The notes below the pieces were generated by a model that did no database searches, had not been told where the DNA came from, and was given only the letters and a program-made list of their open reading frames with translations. Shown here piece after piece: positions 1 through 8,216 of a stretch of 47,396 bases of DNA. Each line of letters starts with the position of its first letter. The stretch's first letter is position 1. Both the position numbers and the translations under genes were made by a program. Source of the DNA: Methanosarcinaceae archaeon (GTDB lineage: Archaea > Halobacteriota > Methanosarcinia > Methanosarcinales > Methanosarcinaceae); the NCBI GenBank assembly GCA_023544565.1, contig JAMJFS010000012.1, forward strand, positions 1 through 47,396, read 5' to 3'.

Positions 1-216
1 TTCATTTATGCGAATTTTGACCCAATGAATACACTGATTTTGAGGGGAAAACAGGAAATTACGTAGATTCTAAGTAGATAATTTTTCAACTGTCAAATCG
101 GTTTTCCTGACAATATGTGAGAATTACAGAGCAAAAGAGCAGACATTCTCTTCAAGAAAGAGTGATAACTGTCAAACTTGGGATACAACACATACAATTA
201 TTTTTCTTTTCTTGTA

Positions 217-269
217 GTATATGTTTTATAAGCATATAGTTTGAGTCAATCCGAGCGTCAGCGAGGATT
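217..269 (+). repeat. 53-bp dispersed repeat, copy A
   Basis: This copy matches the reverse complement of the tandem copies at 26789-26841 and 26850-26902 with about five mismatches in 53 positions. A degenerate copy lies at 46300-46354. The element begins with a TATA-rich near-palindrome (in the 26 kb copies ATATGTTT-ATA-AAACATAT) and ends with a conserved block around GAGTCAATC..GCGAGGATT. The family and function are not recognised. Confidence 0.75.
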
Positions 270-318
270 TCTCACCCACACCGATGCCACACTAAACAAA
301 CACGAACGATTAAACAAT

Positions 319-332
319 CAATATATATAAAT
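319..332 (+). promoter_or_regulatory. TATA box of the 355 gene
   Basis: An ATATATATAAAT tract is centred about 28 bases before the ATG at 355. With archaeal spacing, transcription would start at or next to the ATG, so the mRNA is probably leaderless. No ribosome binding site is visible. Confidence 0.55.
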
Positions 333-354
333 CCATTCAGCATAACAACTCTGT

Positions 355-687
355 ATGCATCGCGAATTCACTGACAAGGAAGTTGAGATTTTCAACAAAC
401 TGGCGCCCGAAGCCGGGGGCAGCATGAACTCACCGATGGGGCACCCCTATCCTTTTATCCTGCGTCCCATATCCCACAAGTTTGCAGAATCATCCGAAGA
501 TTTTGGTGAAAGACTAAAAAGGCTGGATGTAAATGAACTTGAATTTCTTACTAACCTCATTTTTGAAGGGAAGGAAGAAGTACGGTCACTTGATCCTGAA
601 GACATTGATGTCCTGATGGAGGTCATTGCCAAAAAAATATCTCCTGAGCGTGTTGATGAATTGAAAGACTATCTCGGGATTCTCTGA
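355..687 (+). CDS. Conserved hypothetical protein, 110 aa
   Basis: I do not recognise this family. The protein is acidic, soluble and has no membrane segment. Its N-terminal part carries a Gly/Pro-rich stretch (GGSMNSPMGHPYPFILRP). The C-terminal two thirds look all-helical, with repeated short helices (residues about 50-110) and many Glu/Asp and Leu residues. It sits 6 bases upstream of the endonuclease IV-like gene and is almost certainly co-transcribed with it, so a link to DNA repair is possible but unproven. The ATG start fits a TATA box about 28 bases upstream (leaderless mRNA). Confidence 0.75.
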   Translation: MHREFTDKEVEIFNKLAPEAGGSMNSPMGHPYPFILRPISHKFAESSEDFGERLKRLDVNELEFLTNLIFEGKEEVRSLDPEDIDVLMEVIAKKISPERVDELKDYLGIL

Positions 688-693
688 TCAACT

Positions 694-1533
694 ATGGCAC
701 GCAAGAGTTTACTGTTCGGAACCGCAGGTACGCCCCTGAGCACGAAAGAAAGAAGCAGTGCCGCAGGCATCAAGCGGATACGTGAACTCAGGCTTGGCTG
801 CATGGAACTTGAGTTCGTTCGTGGCGTGCGCATGGGGGAAGCGACCGCGCAGCTCGTTTTTGAGAGCGCACAAACGGAGAATGTAGCTCTCAGCGTACAC
901 GCACCATATTACATTAATCTCAATTCGAAAGAGCAGGAAAAGATCGACTCAAGTGTTGAGAGAATATACCAATCCGCACGCATCGGGGCACTGTGCGGGG
1001 CAGAGTCCATTGTATTCCATCCGGCATTTTACCTTAAGAACAGTAGCAAAAAGGTCTCTGAAAGGGTTGCCGGATTGCTTAGCGACCTTGCGGCGCGGCT
1101 TGACGATGAGGGTATCAATGCCGTGCTCCGCCCTGAAACCACAGGAAAACCTACTCAATTCGGCAATCTGGACGAGTTGCTGCAACTGAGCAGCGAACTC
1201 GAAGGCGTCATGCTATGTATCGATTTTTCACACCTGCATGCAAGAAGTGCTGGTGCCGAGAATTCCTATGAGGAGTTTGCTGCGACACTGGGCAAGGTGG
1301 AAAATGCACTCGGGCGCGAGGGGCTTGATGATATGCACATCCATGTTTCAGGTATAGAATACGGCAGAAAGGGTGAAAAGAATCACCTGATCCTTCAGGA
1401 TTCGGATCTTAAGTACGTTGAACTAATGCAGGCATTTTTCGATTTTAATATCAAGGGGCTTGTGATATGCGAGAGTCCAAATCTTGAAGGGGATGCGGTG
1501 TTGTTGAGAGATGCTTTTTTAGATCTTTCATGA
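694..1533 (+). CDS. Endonuclease IV-like (AP endonuclease 2 family) TIM-barrel protein
   Basis: The 279-residue protein has the length and motif order of archaeal Nfo-like AP endonucleases, metal-dependent enzymes that cut DNA 5' of abasic sites. Likely metal ligands lie in the expected strands: SVHAPYYINL (His), VFHPAFYLK (His), VLRPETTGK (Glu), CIDFSHLHAR (Asp and His), HIHVSGIEYG (His) and VICESPNL (Glu). The N-terminus LLFGTAGTPLS matches the first barrel strand, which supports ATG 694. It is the second gene of a two-gene unit. A sugar-isomerase-type barrel cannot be fully excluded, but the set of ligands favours a nuclease. Confidence 0.85.
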   Translation: MARKSLLFGTAGTPLSTKERSSAAGIKRIRELRLGCMELEFVRGVRMGEATAQLVFESAQTENVALSVHAPYYINLNSKEQEKIDSSVERIYQSARIGALCGAESIVFHPAFYLKNSSKKVSERVAGLLSDLAARLDDEGINAVLRPETTGKPTQFGNLDELLQLSSELEGVMLCIDFSHLHARSAGAENSYEEFAATLGKVENALGREGLDDMHIHVSGIEYGRKGEKNHLILQDSDLKYVELMQAFFDFNIKGLVICESPNLEGDAVLLRDAFLDLS

Positions 1534-1536
1534 TGA

Positions 1537-2892
1537 TCAGAACGCAAGCAAAAACAACCACAGTGGAACGAAAGTAACTCGAATATCTTCGATATTCTTC
1601 TCATCCAACATTGATCTTGTGACAACAAATGCATGCTCGTTATCGAATTCCTTGCAAAAATCTATAAGCCCTTTGAGGTCTCTTGCATCAAATGATTTCC
1701 TCTCCCTGTATTTCACTTCTATCGGCGTTACCTTTGACTTACAGCTCATTATGATATCAGTTTCATACATGTTTTTGTCAAACCAGTAAAACACCTTTCC
1801 GAACAGGTCTTGTGAAACTCCTTTCATGCAATGCAGGAATGCAGAATTTTCAGCATCAAAACCTATATCCTGCTCCCCTGCAAAAGAATTCTTAAGTCCG
1901 ATATCACAGAAATATATCTTCTTTTTTTTCCTCTCTGCCGCTTTTTTGCTCTTGGTGAAATAGCCTGACAGGTATATCATACGCGAATTTGCAAGATGAT
2001 ACAGGTATTGTTTTGATGTTTCTTTGTCGGCACTGATCTCTTTTGCTATCCCAAGATAACTGAACCGTTCTCCTGAATGAGAGGCTACGAACTTAAAAAG
2101 AGATTCAAGAAGAAGGGGGTCACGTATGTTAAACGCCTTCACAATATCCCTGTACAAAAGCAGGCTCGTGTATTCCTCAGATAATATCTTAAACCACATC
2201 TCTTCATTCTTTACCTCAAACCATTCGGGAAATCCTCCGACTTTGAGATACTGTGCAAGATAACCCAGTATCTCGTTCTGCTTTAACGAAAGTTCGTAGT
2301 AGGCATCTTTTAATGATGGAAGGTCAAGTTTTACTTCGGGCACAATTACATTATTGAATTGCAGAAATTCCCTGAAAGTGAGCGGAAATACGTCAAGAAA
2401 ATCTATCCTCCCAACAAGGCTTTCAGATGAATCTTTGTAGATAAGACTGGATGATGACCCTGATACAACAAATTTTGCGGCATATTTCAGGTCATAATAC
2501 TTTTTCATGAGCAACTGCCATTCTCTGACATTCTGTATCTCATCAATGAAAACATAGATCTTCTCGTCTTTAAGTGAGACCATGTTCTTCTGCTGGCAAA
2601 AATCCAATGCATGCTCAAGATTCTCTCTTGCAGGTTTCCGCAGGTCGTCAGCATTAATGTAAAATATGTTTTTGGGATTCACACCTGATGCGAGAAGTTG
2701 ACTTATCGACTGGTACAAAAGTGTAGATTTACCACTCCTTCGAATTCCGAGCACTGCAAGTATCTTCCGATCTTTGAACCGCCCATCTATTTTTTCAAGA
2801 TATTCTGTGCGACGAATGCCATGTAGTACTTCAGGCACTTTTCCCGTCACCCACCACGGGTTTCTCCCAATGATGCTTTGTTCGTATACCAT
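1537..2892 (-). CDS. AAA-family ATPase with DUF4143 domain
   Basis: The 451-residue protein belongs to the AAA_14/DUF4143 group of archaeal P-loop ATPases. Walker A is GIRRSGKST (residues about 48-56) and Walker B is YVFIDEIQN. An SGSSSSL sensor segment follows. The C-terminal half carries the DUF4143 region, ending in a nuclease-like block (FDKNMYETDIIMSCKSKVTPIEVKYRE) that resembles a PD-(D/E)XK core (E...D...EVK). The cellular role of these proteins is not established, and many are multicopy and mobile-like. The gene converges on the endonuclease gene with a 3-base gap. A 57-bp inverted repeat lies 22 bases upstream of the start. Confidence 0.85.
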   Translation of the reverse strand: MVYEQSIIGRNPWWVTGKVPEVLHGIRRTEYLEKIDGRFKDRKILAVLGIRRSGKSTLLYQSISQLLASGVNPKNIFYINADDLRKPARENLEHALDFCQQKNMVSLKDEKIYVFIDEIQNVREWQLLMKKYYDLKYAAKFVVSGSSSSLIYKDSSESLVGRIDFLDVFPLTFREFLQFNNVIVPEVKLDLPSLKDAYYELSLKQNEILGYLAQYLKVGGFPEWFEVKNEEMWFKILSEEYTSLLLYRDIVKAFNIRDPLLLESLFKFVASHSGERFSYLGIAKEISADKETSKQYLYHLANSRMIYLSGYFTKSKKAAERKKKKIYFCDIGLKNSFAGEQDIGFDAENSAFLHCMKGVSQDLFGKVFYWFDKNMYETDIIMSCKSKVTPIEVKYRERKSFDARDLKGLIDFCKEFDNEHAFVVTRSMLDEKNIEDIRVTFVPLWLFLLAF

Positions 2893-2914
2893 GCTGATGT
2901 GCGCCTTTTTTTAG

Positions 2915-2971
2915 TTATTACTATCATATTAGTAATAATGTATATATTTATTACTATTATGATAGTAATAA
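2915..2971. promoter_or_regulatory. Long inverted repeat upstream of the DUF4143 ATPase
   Basis: Two 24-base arms (2915-2938 and 2948-2971) are reverse complements with one mismatch, separated by a 9-base loop. The arms begin TTATTACTATCAT and end AGTAATAA. The structure covers the position expected for the ATPase promoter and lies between divergent genes. It could be an operator for autoregulation, a cruciform, or a target for a mobile element. It is too AT-rich and too close to the start to be a normal terminator. Confidence 0.7.
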
Positions 2972-3023
2972 TGGAGTATTCTATTATCCCGTGTAAATCC
3001 AAAAATAATCCCAAAAAACTAAA

Positions 3024-3066
3024 AGTGTTTATATCACCTAAACCAAATAACTGACTAAGGTCAGTT
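3024..3066 (+). promoter_or_regulatory. Promoter of the exporter operon with a small inverted repeat
   Basis: A TATA-like GTTTATATC (about 3026-3034) is followed by AACTGAC-TAAG-GTCAGTT (3049-3066). This 7-bp-arm inverted repeat covers the expected transcription start. It may be an operator or a 5'-end stem-loop of the mRNA. Confidence 0.5.
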
Positions 3067-3089
3067 AGCAAACAGAAGGGTATTATAAC

Positions 3090-4178
3090 ATGTCCAAACG
3101 GAATCTTACAATCTTTTTTACATTATTGCTATTACTATTAATCACAGTCCAACCGGCCACTGCACAGGATATCAACATCATTGATATCTATTCAGACGTT
3201 GACTCGGCAGACTTCACGATCCACTCAAATGAAAATTATGAGAACATAGTTGTCAGGTCTAACTTGATATTCGATGGAAAAGTAATCTCTTCAAAACAAT
3301 TCGACATCAAAAAAATATCCCCTGATGCCGATATAACCAAAGTGGCATTCTGGAACATCAAACCTGAAGAAGGATACTACCGCACCGAAATTGTAATGTC
3401 AATAAATGGCAACGCCATCGAAACAAGATACTCCAACTTCTCATACGGACGGGCGGCTATCCCAAAAATATACATCAAGGACATTGTTCCTGATTCAATG
3501 GGGATCAGCATCATCCTCTCGCCAATGATAGGTGCACTGGGTGCCGAACCTGTACTGGCAGATGTGGAATACATGCTTGTGGATGGGAATACCGTTGTTT
3601 ACCGGGCCAAAGACAGCCGCATTAATGTGGTGCAGGCGACACCTCTTTCAAAGAACTGGAACATACGGCTTGATAACGATCATGAATACTCGATCAGGGT
3701 AAAAGTGAAAATCGCATCACCAACCGCTGTTGTCATTGCAAGATCAGAAACATTCACTGCAAAAGATGATGCCAGGATTACCGAACTCTACAAGGATAAA
3801 ACAGGTGCAAGTGTTACCTTACTCGGTCAGTCACAGGTTCCATTCACAGGTAATATCGTATTCACAGTTACACAGAACAGTAATATAATTGAGGAAATAT
3901 CTGAAAAATCCCCAGTCCTGATGTCAGGAGATGACGAAACCATCGAGGTCGCATGGAGCGACAAACTTACGGCAGGGATATACGAACTTACACTCAAGGT
4001 AGTGGGTAACGACGGCGATATACTTGACAGATGGGACACGGTCATAGAGGTCGAAGAAGATCCCTTTGTTAACAAAACATCTGAACCGGTTCCCACCGAA
4101 GAGTCACCCGGTCTTACGATCTTTTCAACAGTTTCACTTCTTATAATAGCATATCTGGCAAACCAAAGACGCAGGTGA
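3090..4178 (+). CDS. Secreted, C-terminally anchored protein of an ABC exporter operon
   Basis: The 362-residue protein has a signal peptide (residues 1-25, SKRNLTIFFTLLLLLLITVQPATA|QD) and a long beta-rich extracellular region. It ends in a Pro-Gly-Leu motif, a hydrophobic helix and an Arg tail (SPGLTIFSTVSLLIIAYLANQRRR region). That tail resembles archaeosortase PGF-CTERM-type sorting signals, although the Phe is replaced by Leu. It overlaps the first permease gene and belongs to a four-gene exporter operon. It may bind the exported substrate outside the membrane or act as a periplasmic-type adaptor. No enzymatic domain is recognised. Confidence 0.75.
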   Translation: MSKRNLTIFFTLLLLLLITVQPATAQDINIIDIYSDVDSADFTIHSNENYENIVVRSNLIFDGKVISSKQFDIKKISPDADITKVAFWNIKPEEGYYRTEIVMSINGNAIETRYSNFSYGRAAIPKIYIKDIVPDSMGISIILSPMIGALGAEPVLADVEYMLVDGNTVVYRAKDSRINVVQATPLSKNWNIRLDNDHEYSIRVKVKIASPTAVVIARSETFTAKDDARITELYKDKTGASVTLLGQSQVPFTGNIVFTVTQNSNIIEEISEKSPVLMSGDDETIEVAWSDKLTAGIYELTLKVVGNDGDILDRWDTVIEVEEDPFVNKTSEPVPTEESPGLTIFSTVSLLIIAYLANQRRR

Positions 4179-4183
4179 TATTC

Positions 4184-5344
4184 ATGTATGAGCTTTTCAT
4201 TGCCCTGCGGCATCTTACATCTCGCCGCAGACAGACCATCTTTTCTATACTTGCAGTAGGTCTGGCAGTGATGCTGCTCATGTGGTCCACGGCGCTTATG
4301 GTGGGTTTTACTGATGAGATGTATTCAAAGACCGTTGACACGCTACTCCCACATGTAACAATTGAAGCACAGGAAGGTGAAGATTACATCCATCTGTACC
4401 GTAACCTGATCAAAAACATCAATGGGATCGATGGCGTGATGGCGGTATCACCCATCCTTTACGGGCCAGCCACTTTTGAATACAAAAACAAGAACAAGAA
4501 TGTGGTTATGCAGGGAATTCAGGTTGATGCCCATGATTCCGTGCTGCACATCAATAATGATATTATCGAGGGAAATTTCAGGGATCTTGAGATCTCACCC
4601 AACACTGTTGTGATTGGTGATGCCCTTGCTGAAACACTGGATGTGAAAATCGGAGATACGATCGATGCTTCATTTCCTGAAGCGAATCCGGTAAACCTGA
4701 GAGTTGTGGGCATCTATAACAGCGGCACACCTATGGATGAAACTCTGGCATTTACATCTCTGTCAACTGTCCAGGATTTTCTTGACGTGTCCAACGTTGT
4801 GACCACTATCTTAGTTCGCGGTAATGACCGTGAACAGGCACAGGCCATATCAGAGAAGATAGATACTTTTGGGTATCCTGCTTCAGACTGGAAAGAGACG
4901 AATCCCGAAATAATACAAACACTCAAACTTGAGAGTACAAGTAATGCCATCACACTAGGACTTATCATCATTATTGCATCTTTTGGGATCGTCAGTACTC
5001 TTTTCATGGTTGTCATGGAAAAGACCAAAGAGATAGGCATGCTCATGGCAATGGGAGTGCGCAGGAGAAGCATTATGATGATATTTATGATGGAAAGCAG
5101 CATCCTGGGACTCCTAGGCGCTGTAGTTGGCGTGACTCTTGGAATGTTGTTATCCTTATATATGGGGTCATATGACTATGGATTTGAAGTTATGGCCGGC
5201 ATCACCTCGATCCCGTTTGTTGTCAGGATACAGGATGCGGTCATTATCGTGTTGTTCACATTCCTGATAAATCTCATAGCCGGGATATACCCTGCAAGTC
5301 GTGCTTCAAAACTTAAGCCGGTGGAGGCAATTGGCCGTGATTGA
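4184..5344 (+). CDS. FtsX/MacB-type ABC transporter permease, first copy
   Basis: This is an inner-membrane permease of the LolE/MacB/FtsX class. An N-terminal helix follows SRRRQTIFSILAVGLAV, then comes a large extracellular domain (about residues 45-260), then three C-terminal membrane segments with the typical MVVMEKTKEIGMLMAMGVRR loop and an ending ASRASKLKPVEAIG. The GTG at 4175 is possible, but ATG 4184 is preferred: AGGTGA lies 5 bases ahead, and the paralogue next to it starts with the same MxEL..A.RH pattern. Its gene is followed almost directly by its paralogue, which suggests a heterodimeric permease. Confidence 0.88.
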   Translation: MYELFIALRHLTSRRRQTIFSILAVGLAVMLLMWSTALMVGFTDEMYSKTVDTLLPHVTIEAQEGEDYIHLYRNLIKNINGIDGVMAVSPILYGPATFEYKNKNKNVVMQGIQVDAHDSVLHINNDIIEGNFRDLEISPNTVVIGDALAETLDVKIGDTIDASFPEANPVNLRVVGIYNSGTPMDETLAFTSLSTVQDFLDVSNVVTTILVRGNDREQAQAISEKIDTFGYPASDWKETNPEIIQTLKLESTSNAITLGLIIIIASFGIVSTLFMVVMEKTKEIGMLMAMGVRRRSIMMIFMMESSILGLLGAVVGVTLGMLLSLYMGSYDYGFEVMAGITSIPFVVRIQDAVIIVLFTFLINLIAGIYPASRASKLKPVEAIGRD

Positions 5345-5373
5345 TGATATTACCGCGATCAAGAGGTATTGCC

Positions 5374-6540
5374 ATGTTTGAACTGGATGTTGCCACACGA
5401 CATATAAAATCACGCCGGAGACAGACCTTATTTTCCGTCATTGCAGTATCACTGGCTGTAGGAATAATCATAATCTTCATGTCAATGATGGGCGGTTACA
5501 CAAGTATATTGATCGATTCAACAACTGAGAACCAGGCTCATATCACGATCATGCCAAAGGAGGGCGAAGATTACATACACCTCTACCACGGGCTTGAGAA
5601 CTATGTCTATGATCTGGAAGGAGTGAAAGGTGTCTCGTCATATTTCCAGGGTGAAGCTGCTTTGCAATACAAACACAACGCTGAAGGGGTACTGTTGTAC
5701 GGTATCAACCCCGAAGATGAGAACCGGGTCGTTAACAGGGATAAATATATGCTGGCCGGGGAGTTTGCATCGATTGAAAATCCTGGCAGTCGAATGATAT
5801 TGGGTTTTAAACTTGCAAAAAACCTTGATGTGGGAATGAGTGATACTGTCACAGCCCAGATCCCGGGAGCAGACCCTACTGATTTTACCATTACAGGCAT
5901 ATTCCAGACTGGAACGCCGGTTGATGAAACAATGGCATTTGTAAATCTTGAGAGGTTGCAGGATTTCTATGGCTCCGGAGATGTGATAACAGGAATGGGG
6001 ATTAGGATATCTGATGCTTATGCTGCTGATACCACTGCTAACGGGATTGACCGGGAGACCGGCTATGATGCCATAAGCTGGATGGAGCAGAATGCAGAAA
6101 TACTGACCCTTCTTGAGACCTCGGAGGGTATGGTTTATTTCTTTTATATTATCATCTTCGGCATATCAGGTTTTGGTGTCGCCAATGTCCTGATTATGAT
6201 AGTTATGGAAAAGATGGGTGAGATAGGCATGTTAATGGCTATGGGCACATCCAGACGAAGTATAATGCTGATATTTTTACTGGAAGCGACAATCTTAGGA
6301 ATGATGGGGGTTGTTGTCGGTTGTATATTGGGATATTTGGCATCGGCGGCAATTGCATCCATTACCATACCCATACCTCCCGATATGTATTTCGGAATGG
6401 ATCACCTGCCAGTTGTAATAGAATTCAAGAATTTCATCACAGCCAGTATTTTTGCTATGGTAATTAATATCATAGCCGGAGTATTCCCTGCCAGGCGTGC
6501 TTCAAAAATGGATCCAGTGGAGGCGATCTATAGTGTCTGA
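5374..6540 (+). CDS. FtsX/MacB-type ABC transporter permease, second copy
   Basis: This is a paralogue of the preceding permease with the same layout: N-terminal helix after SRRRQTLFSVIAVSLAV, extracellular domain, three C-terminal helices and the MIVMEKMGEIGMLMAMGTSRR loop, ending ARRASKMDPVEAI. Upstream TTG/ATG codons at 5341-5344 are less likely than ATG 5374, which has GAGGT ahead and matches the paralogue's N-terminus. The stop overlaps the GTG of the ATPase gene by 8 bases, so translation is probably coupled. The pair probably forms the two membrane halves of one exporter acting on lipid-linked or peptide substrates; the substrate is unknown. Confidence 0.88.
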   Translation: MFELDVATRHIKSRRRQTLFSVIAVSLAVGIIIIFMSMMGGYTSILIDSTTENQAHITIMPKEGEDYIHLYHGLENYVYDLEGVKGVSSYFQGEAALQYKHNAEGVLLYGINPEDENRVVNRDKYMLAGEFASIENPGSRMILGFKLAKNLDVGMSDTVTAQIPGADPTDFTITGIFQTGTPVDETMAFVNLERLQDFYGSGDVITGMGIRISDAYAADTTANGIDRETGYDAISWMEQNAEILTLLETSEGMVYFFYIIIFGISGFGVANVLIMIVMEKMGEIGMLMAMGTSRRSIMLIFLLEATILGMMGVVVGCILGYLASAAIASITIPIPPDMYFGMDHLPVVIEFKNFITASIFAMVINIIAGVFPARRASKMDPVEAIYSV

Positions 6541-7234
6541 AAAGAATATAATCCAGATAAAGAACCTGACCAAGATATTTGGCGATGGAGTGGAAATAAA
6601 GGCCCTTGACGATGTGAACCTGAATATTGAGCAGGGTGAGTTCCTGGCTATTGTCGGTCCGTCCGGTTCCGGCAAGAGTACACTGCTAAACCAGATAGGT
6701 ATTCTTGATTCCCCTACAAGCGGCACTATCCTGCTGGACGGGATCGATGTGACGAAAATGTCTGATAAGCAGCGTTCAATTACAAGGAATAAACAATTGG
6801 GTTTTATTTTCCAGTACCATCACCTGCTACCTGATTTCAATGCTCTTGAGAATGTTATGATGCCATTGTTGATCAATGGAGTAAAACGCTCTAAAGCACG
6901 CAAAATCGCTAGTCAAATGCTTGAGGAGGTGGGCTTGGGGGACAGGTTAAAACACAGACCCAACCAGTTATCAGGGGGCCAGAACCAGAGGGTTGCTATT
7001 GCACGGGCACTGGTAAATAAACCTGGTATAGTTATCGGAGACGAGCCTACTGGTAATCTTGATTCAAAGGCCAGCGATAATATCTATGAACTGTTGCGAA
7101 AGCTCAACCGCGAGCATAATCAAACTTTCATTCTTGTGACCCATGATGAGCGCATGGCAGCCAAGACTGATAGGATAATACGGATTGTTGATGGGAAGAT
7201 CGCTGAGGATTCGCTCAATGGTAATAGTGATTGA
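6533..7234 (+). CDS. ABC transporter ATP-binding protein, LolD/MacB type
   Basis: The 233-residue ATPase has Walker A GPSGSGKST (residues 42-50), Q-loop FQYHHLLPDFNALEN, signature LSGGQNQRVAIARAL, Walker B GIVIGDEPTGNLD and switch His in VTHDER. These are the LolD/MacB/FtsE-type hallmarks. I chose GTG 6533 because GGAGG lies 9 bases ahead and the encoded SEKNIIQIKNLTKIFG start fits the family. A longer ATG start at 6497 would be buried in the permease gene. It powers the two permeases encoded just upstream. Confidence 0.9.
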   Translation: MSEKNIIQIKNLTKIFGDGVEIKALDDVNLNIEQGEFLAIVGPSGSGKSTLLNQIGILDSPTSGTILLDGIDVTKMSDKQRSITRNKQLGFIFQYHHLLPDFNALENVMMPLLINGVKRSKARKIASQMLEEVGLGDRLKHRPNQLSGGQNQRVAIARALVNKPGIVIGDEPTGNLDSKASDNIYELLRKLNREHNQTFILVTHDERMAAKTDRIIRIVDGKIAEDSLNGNSD

Positions 7235-7852
7235 TGTTGGGGTTGTATGACTTTATGTAGGTCATTACAGGCGTGCTTTTTGGTGTTGTTACGAGCTTCA
7301 TTGGCGGCATGTATTCGGGATAAAAGGCTACGAATGTGGGGGATTGGATGTATTGCGGTGTAGATGAAATTTCATAATATTTAATTCTATTTTTTTATTT
7401 GTATATCTGTATTAGAATTGCTGCATAAATGTGATTATTCTATCTGAAACTAAAACAAATGCTACCGCCGCTAGGCGGCACGTTCCATATATACTAAATT
7501 GAATAATCGAAATCGTTAGCAAAAATTGTATCTTGAATTTAAGTAATGACTGAATTTTTTGCAGTAGTTGAATAAATTAATAAATCTTGCAATAATGCAA
7601 AAAACGATAGCGTAGAGCATTTTGCTGACGTCAGCGAAATGGTTGAGGAAGAATGATCAGGTTATGGCTCCAGCCTATTTCTCCAACCAGTGGTTGGAGT
7701 TTTCACTGTCACAATATTCCAGATAAAACTGCCGCATGTACCATAGATTCTAAACTAAAAAATTCTTTACTCCAGAATTATGAAAGCAAGGATGGGATTG
7801 AGATTGGAATTCTAATTATTATTTGCAATGCCGATTAGAAAACCTACAACAG
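7235..7852. other. Gene-poor region with a repeat and a possible gene remnant
   Basis: No intact gene is convincing. At 7264-7336 the plus strand reads VITGVLFGVVTSFIGGMYSG, a stop, then KATNVG; this looks like a small relic of a membrane protein, though weakly supported. A dispersed repeat with a GC-rich palindrome occupies about 7428-7492. The remainder is AT-rich without visible structure. Confidence 0.4.
7428..7492 (+). repeat. REP-like dispersed repeat with GC-rich palindrome
   Basis: The block TTCTATCTGAAACTAAAA is followed by the palindrome CCGCCGCTAGGCGG (7465-7478). The same arrangement occurs in reverse orientation at about 30053-30112. The strongly GC-rich palindrome in an AT-rich intergenic region resembles repetitive extragenic palindromes. 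Confidence 0.6.
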
Positions 7853-8041
7853 CTATCCGCATTTACATAAACCAATACAATCATGAGTTTCCGGTAATCT
7901 ATGATCTGCACAAAAAGTTCCTTTGCAGCGTCTACATGTAAACGATCGTGATACTGTTTTCTTAATTACATCTAAATTTTCGTCAGTACACTGACTATGT
8001 TTTGCCGGTTCGGCTTGATTTTCACAATAGTTACATTCCAT
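7853..8041 (-). CDS. AN1-type zinc finger protein, 62 aa
   Basis: The small protein is almost entirely a zinc-binding module. It has an N-terminal pair [12 protein letters not shown], then a second block [30 protein letters not shown]. The CxxC...C-x4-C-x2-H-x5-H-x-C spacing in the second block is the AN1 zinc finger pattern. Archaeal AN1 proteins are often fused to membrane domains; here the finger stands alone. It probably binds protein or ubiquitin-like partners, but the archaeal function is not established. It is monocistronic, with its ATG at 8041. Confidence 0.8.
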   Translation of the reverse strand: MECNYCENQAEPAKHSQCTDENLDVIKKTVSRSFTCRRCKGTFCADHRLPETHDCIGLCKCG

Positions 8042-8216
8042 AATTATACCTATATTTAATTCATTAATAAGGCTTATTGTTTTTAGAAGCAGTTAATTGT
8101 ATGTACTTTGTACTCAAAATCTCGTTATACAAAACATTTATCTAAAATAACTTTTAATGTCATTATGGGATTGGGTCAACAACATGTATTCCAATTCCAT
8201 TATGGAAGGTGAAACT

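Larger units (their letters stand above)
1..354. other. Gene-free leader region with a 53-bp dispersed repeat
   Basis: No convincing coding sequence is visible here. The stretch is AT-rich. It holds one copy of a 53-bp dispersed repeat (217-269) and the promoter of the gene that starts at 355. Confidence 0.6.

Noticed and set aside
7653-7838. 61-codon open frame on the plus strand
   Set aside because: Composition and lack of any recognisable domain, promoter or ribosome binding site make it a chance frame in an intergenic region.
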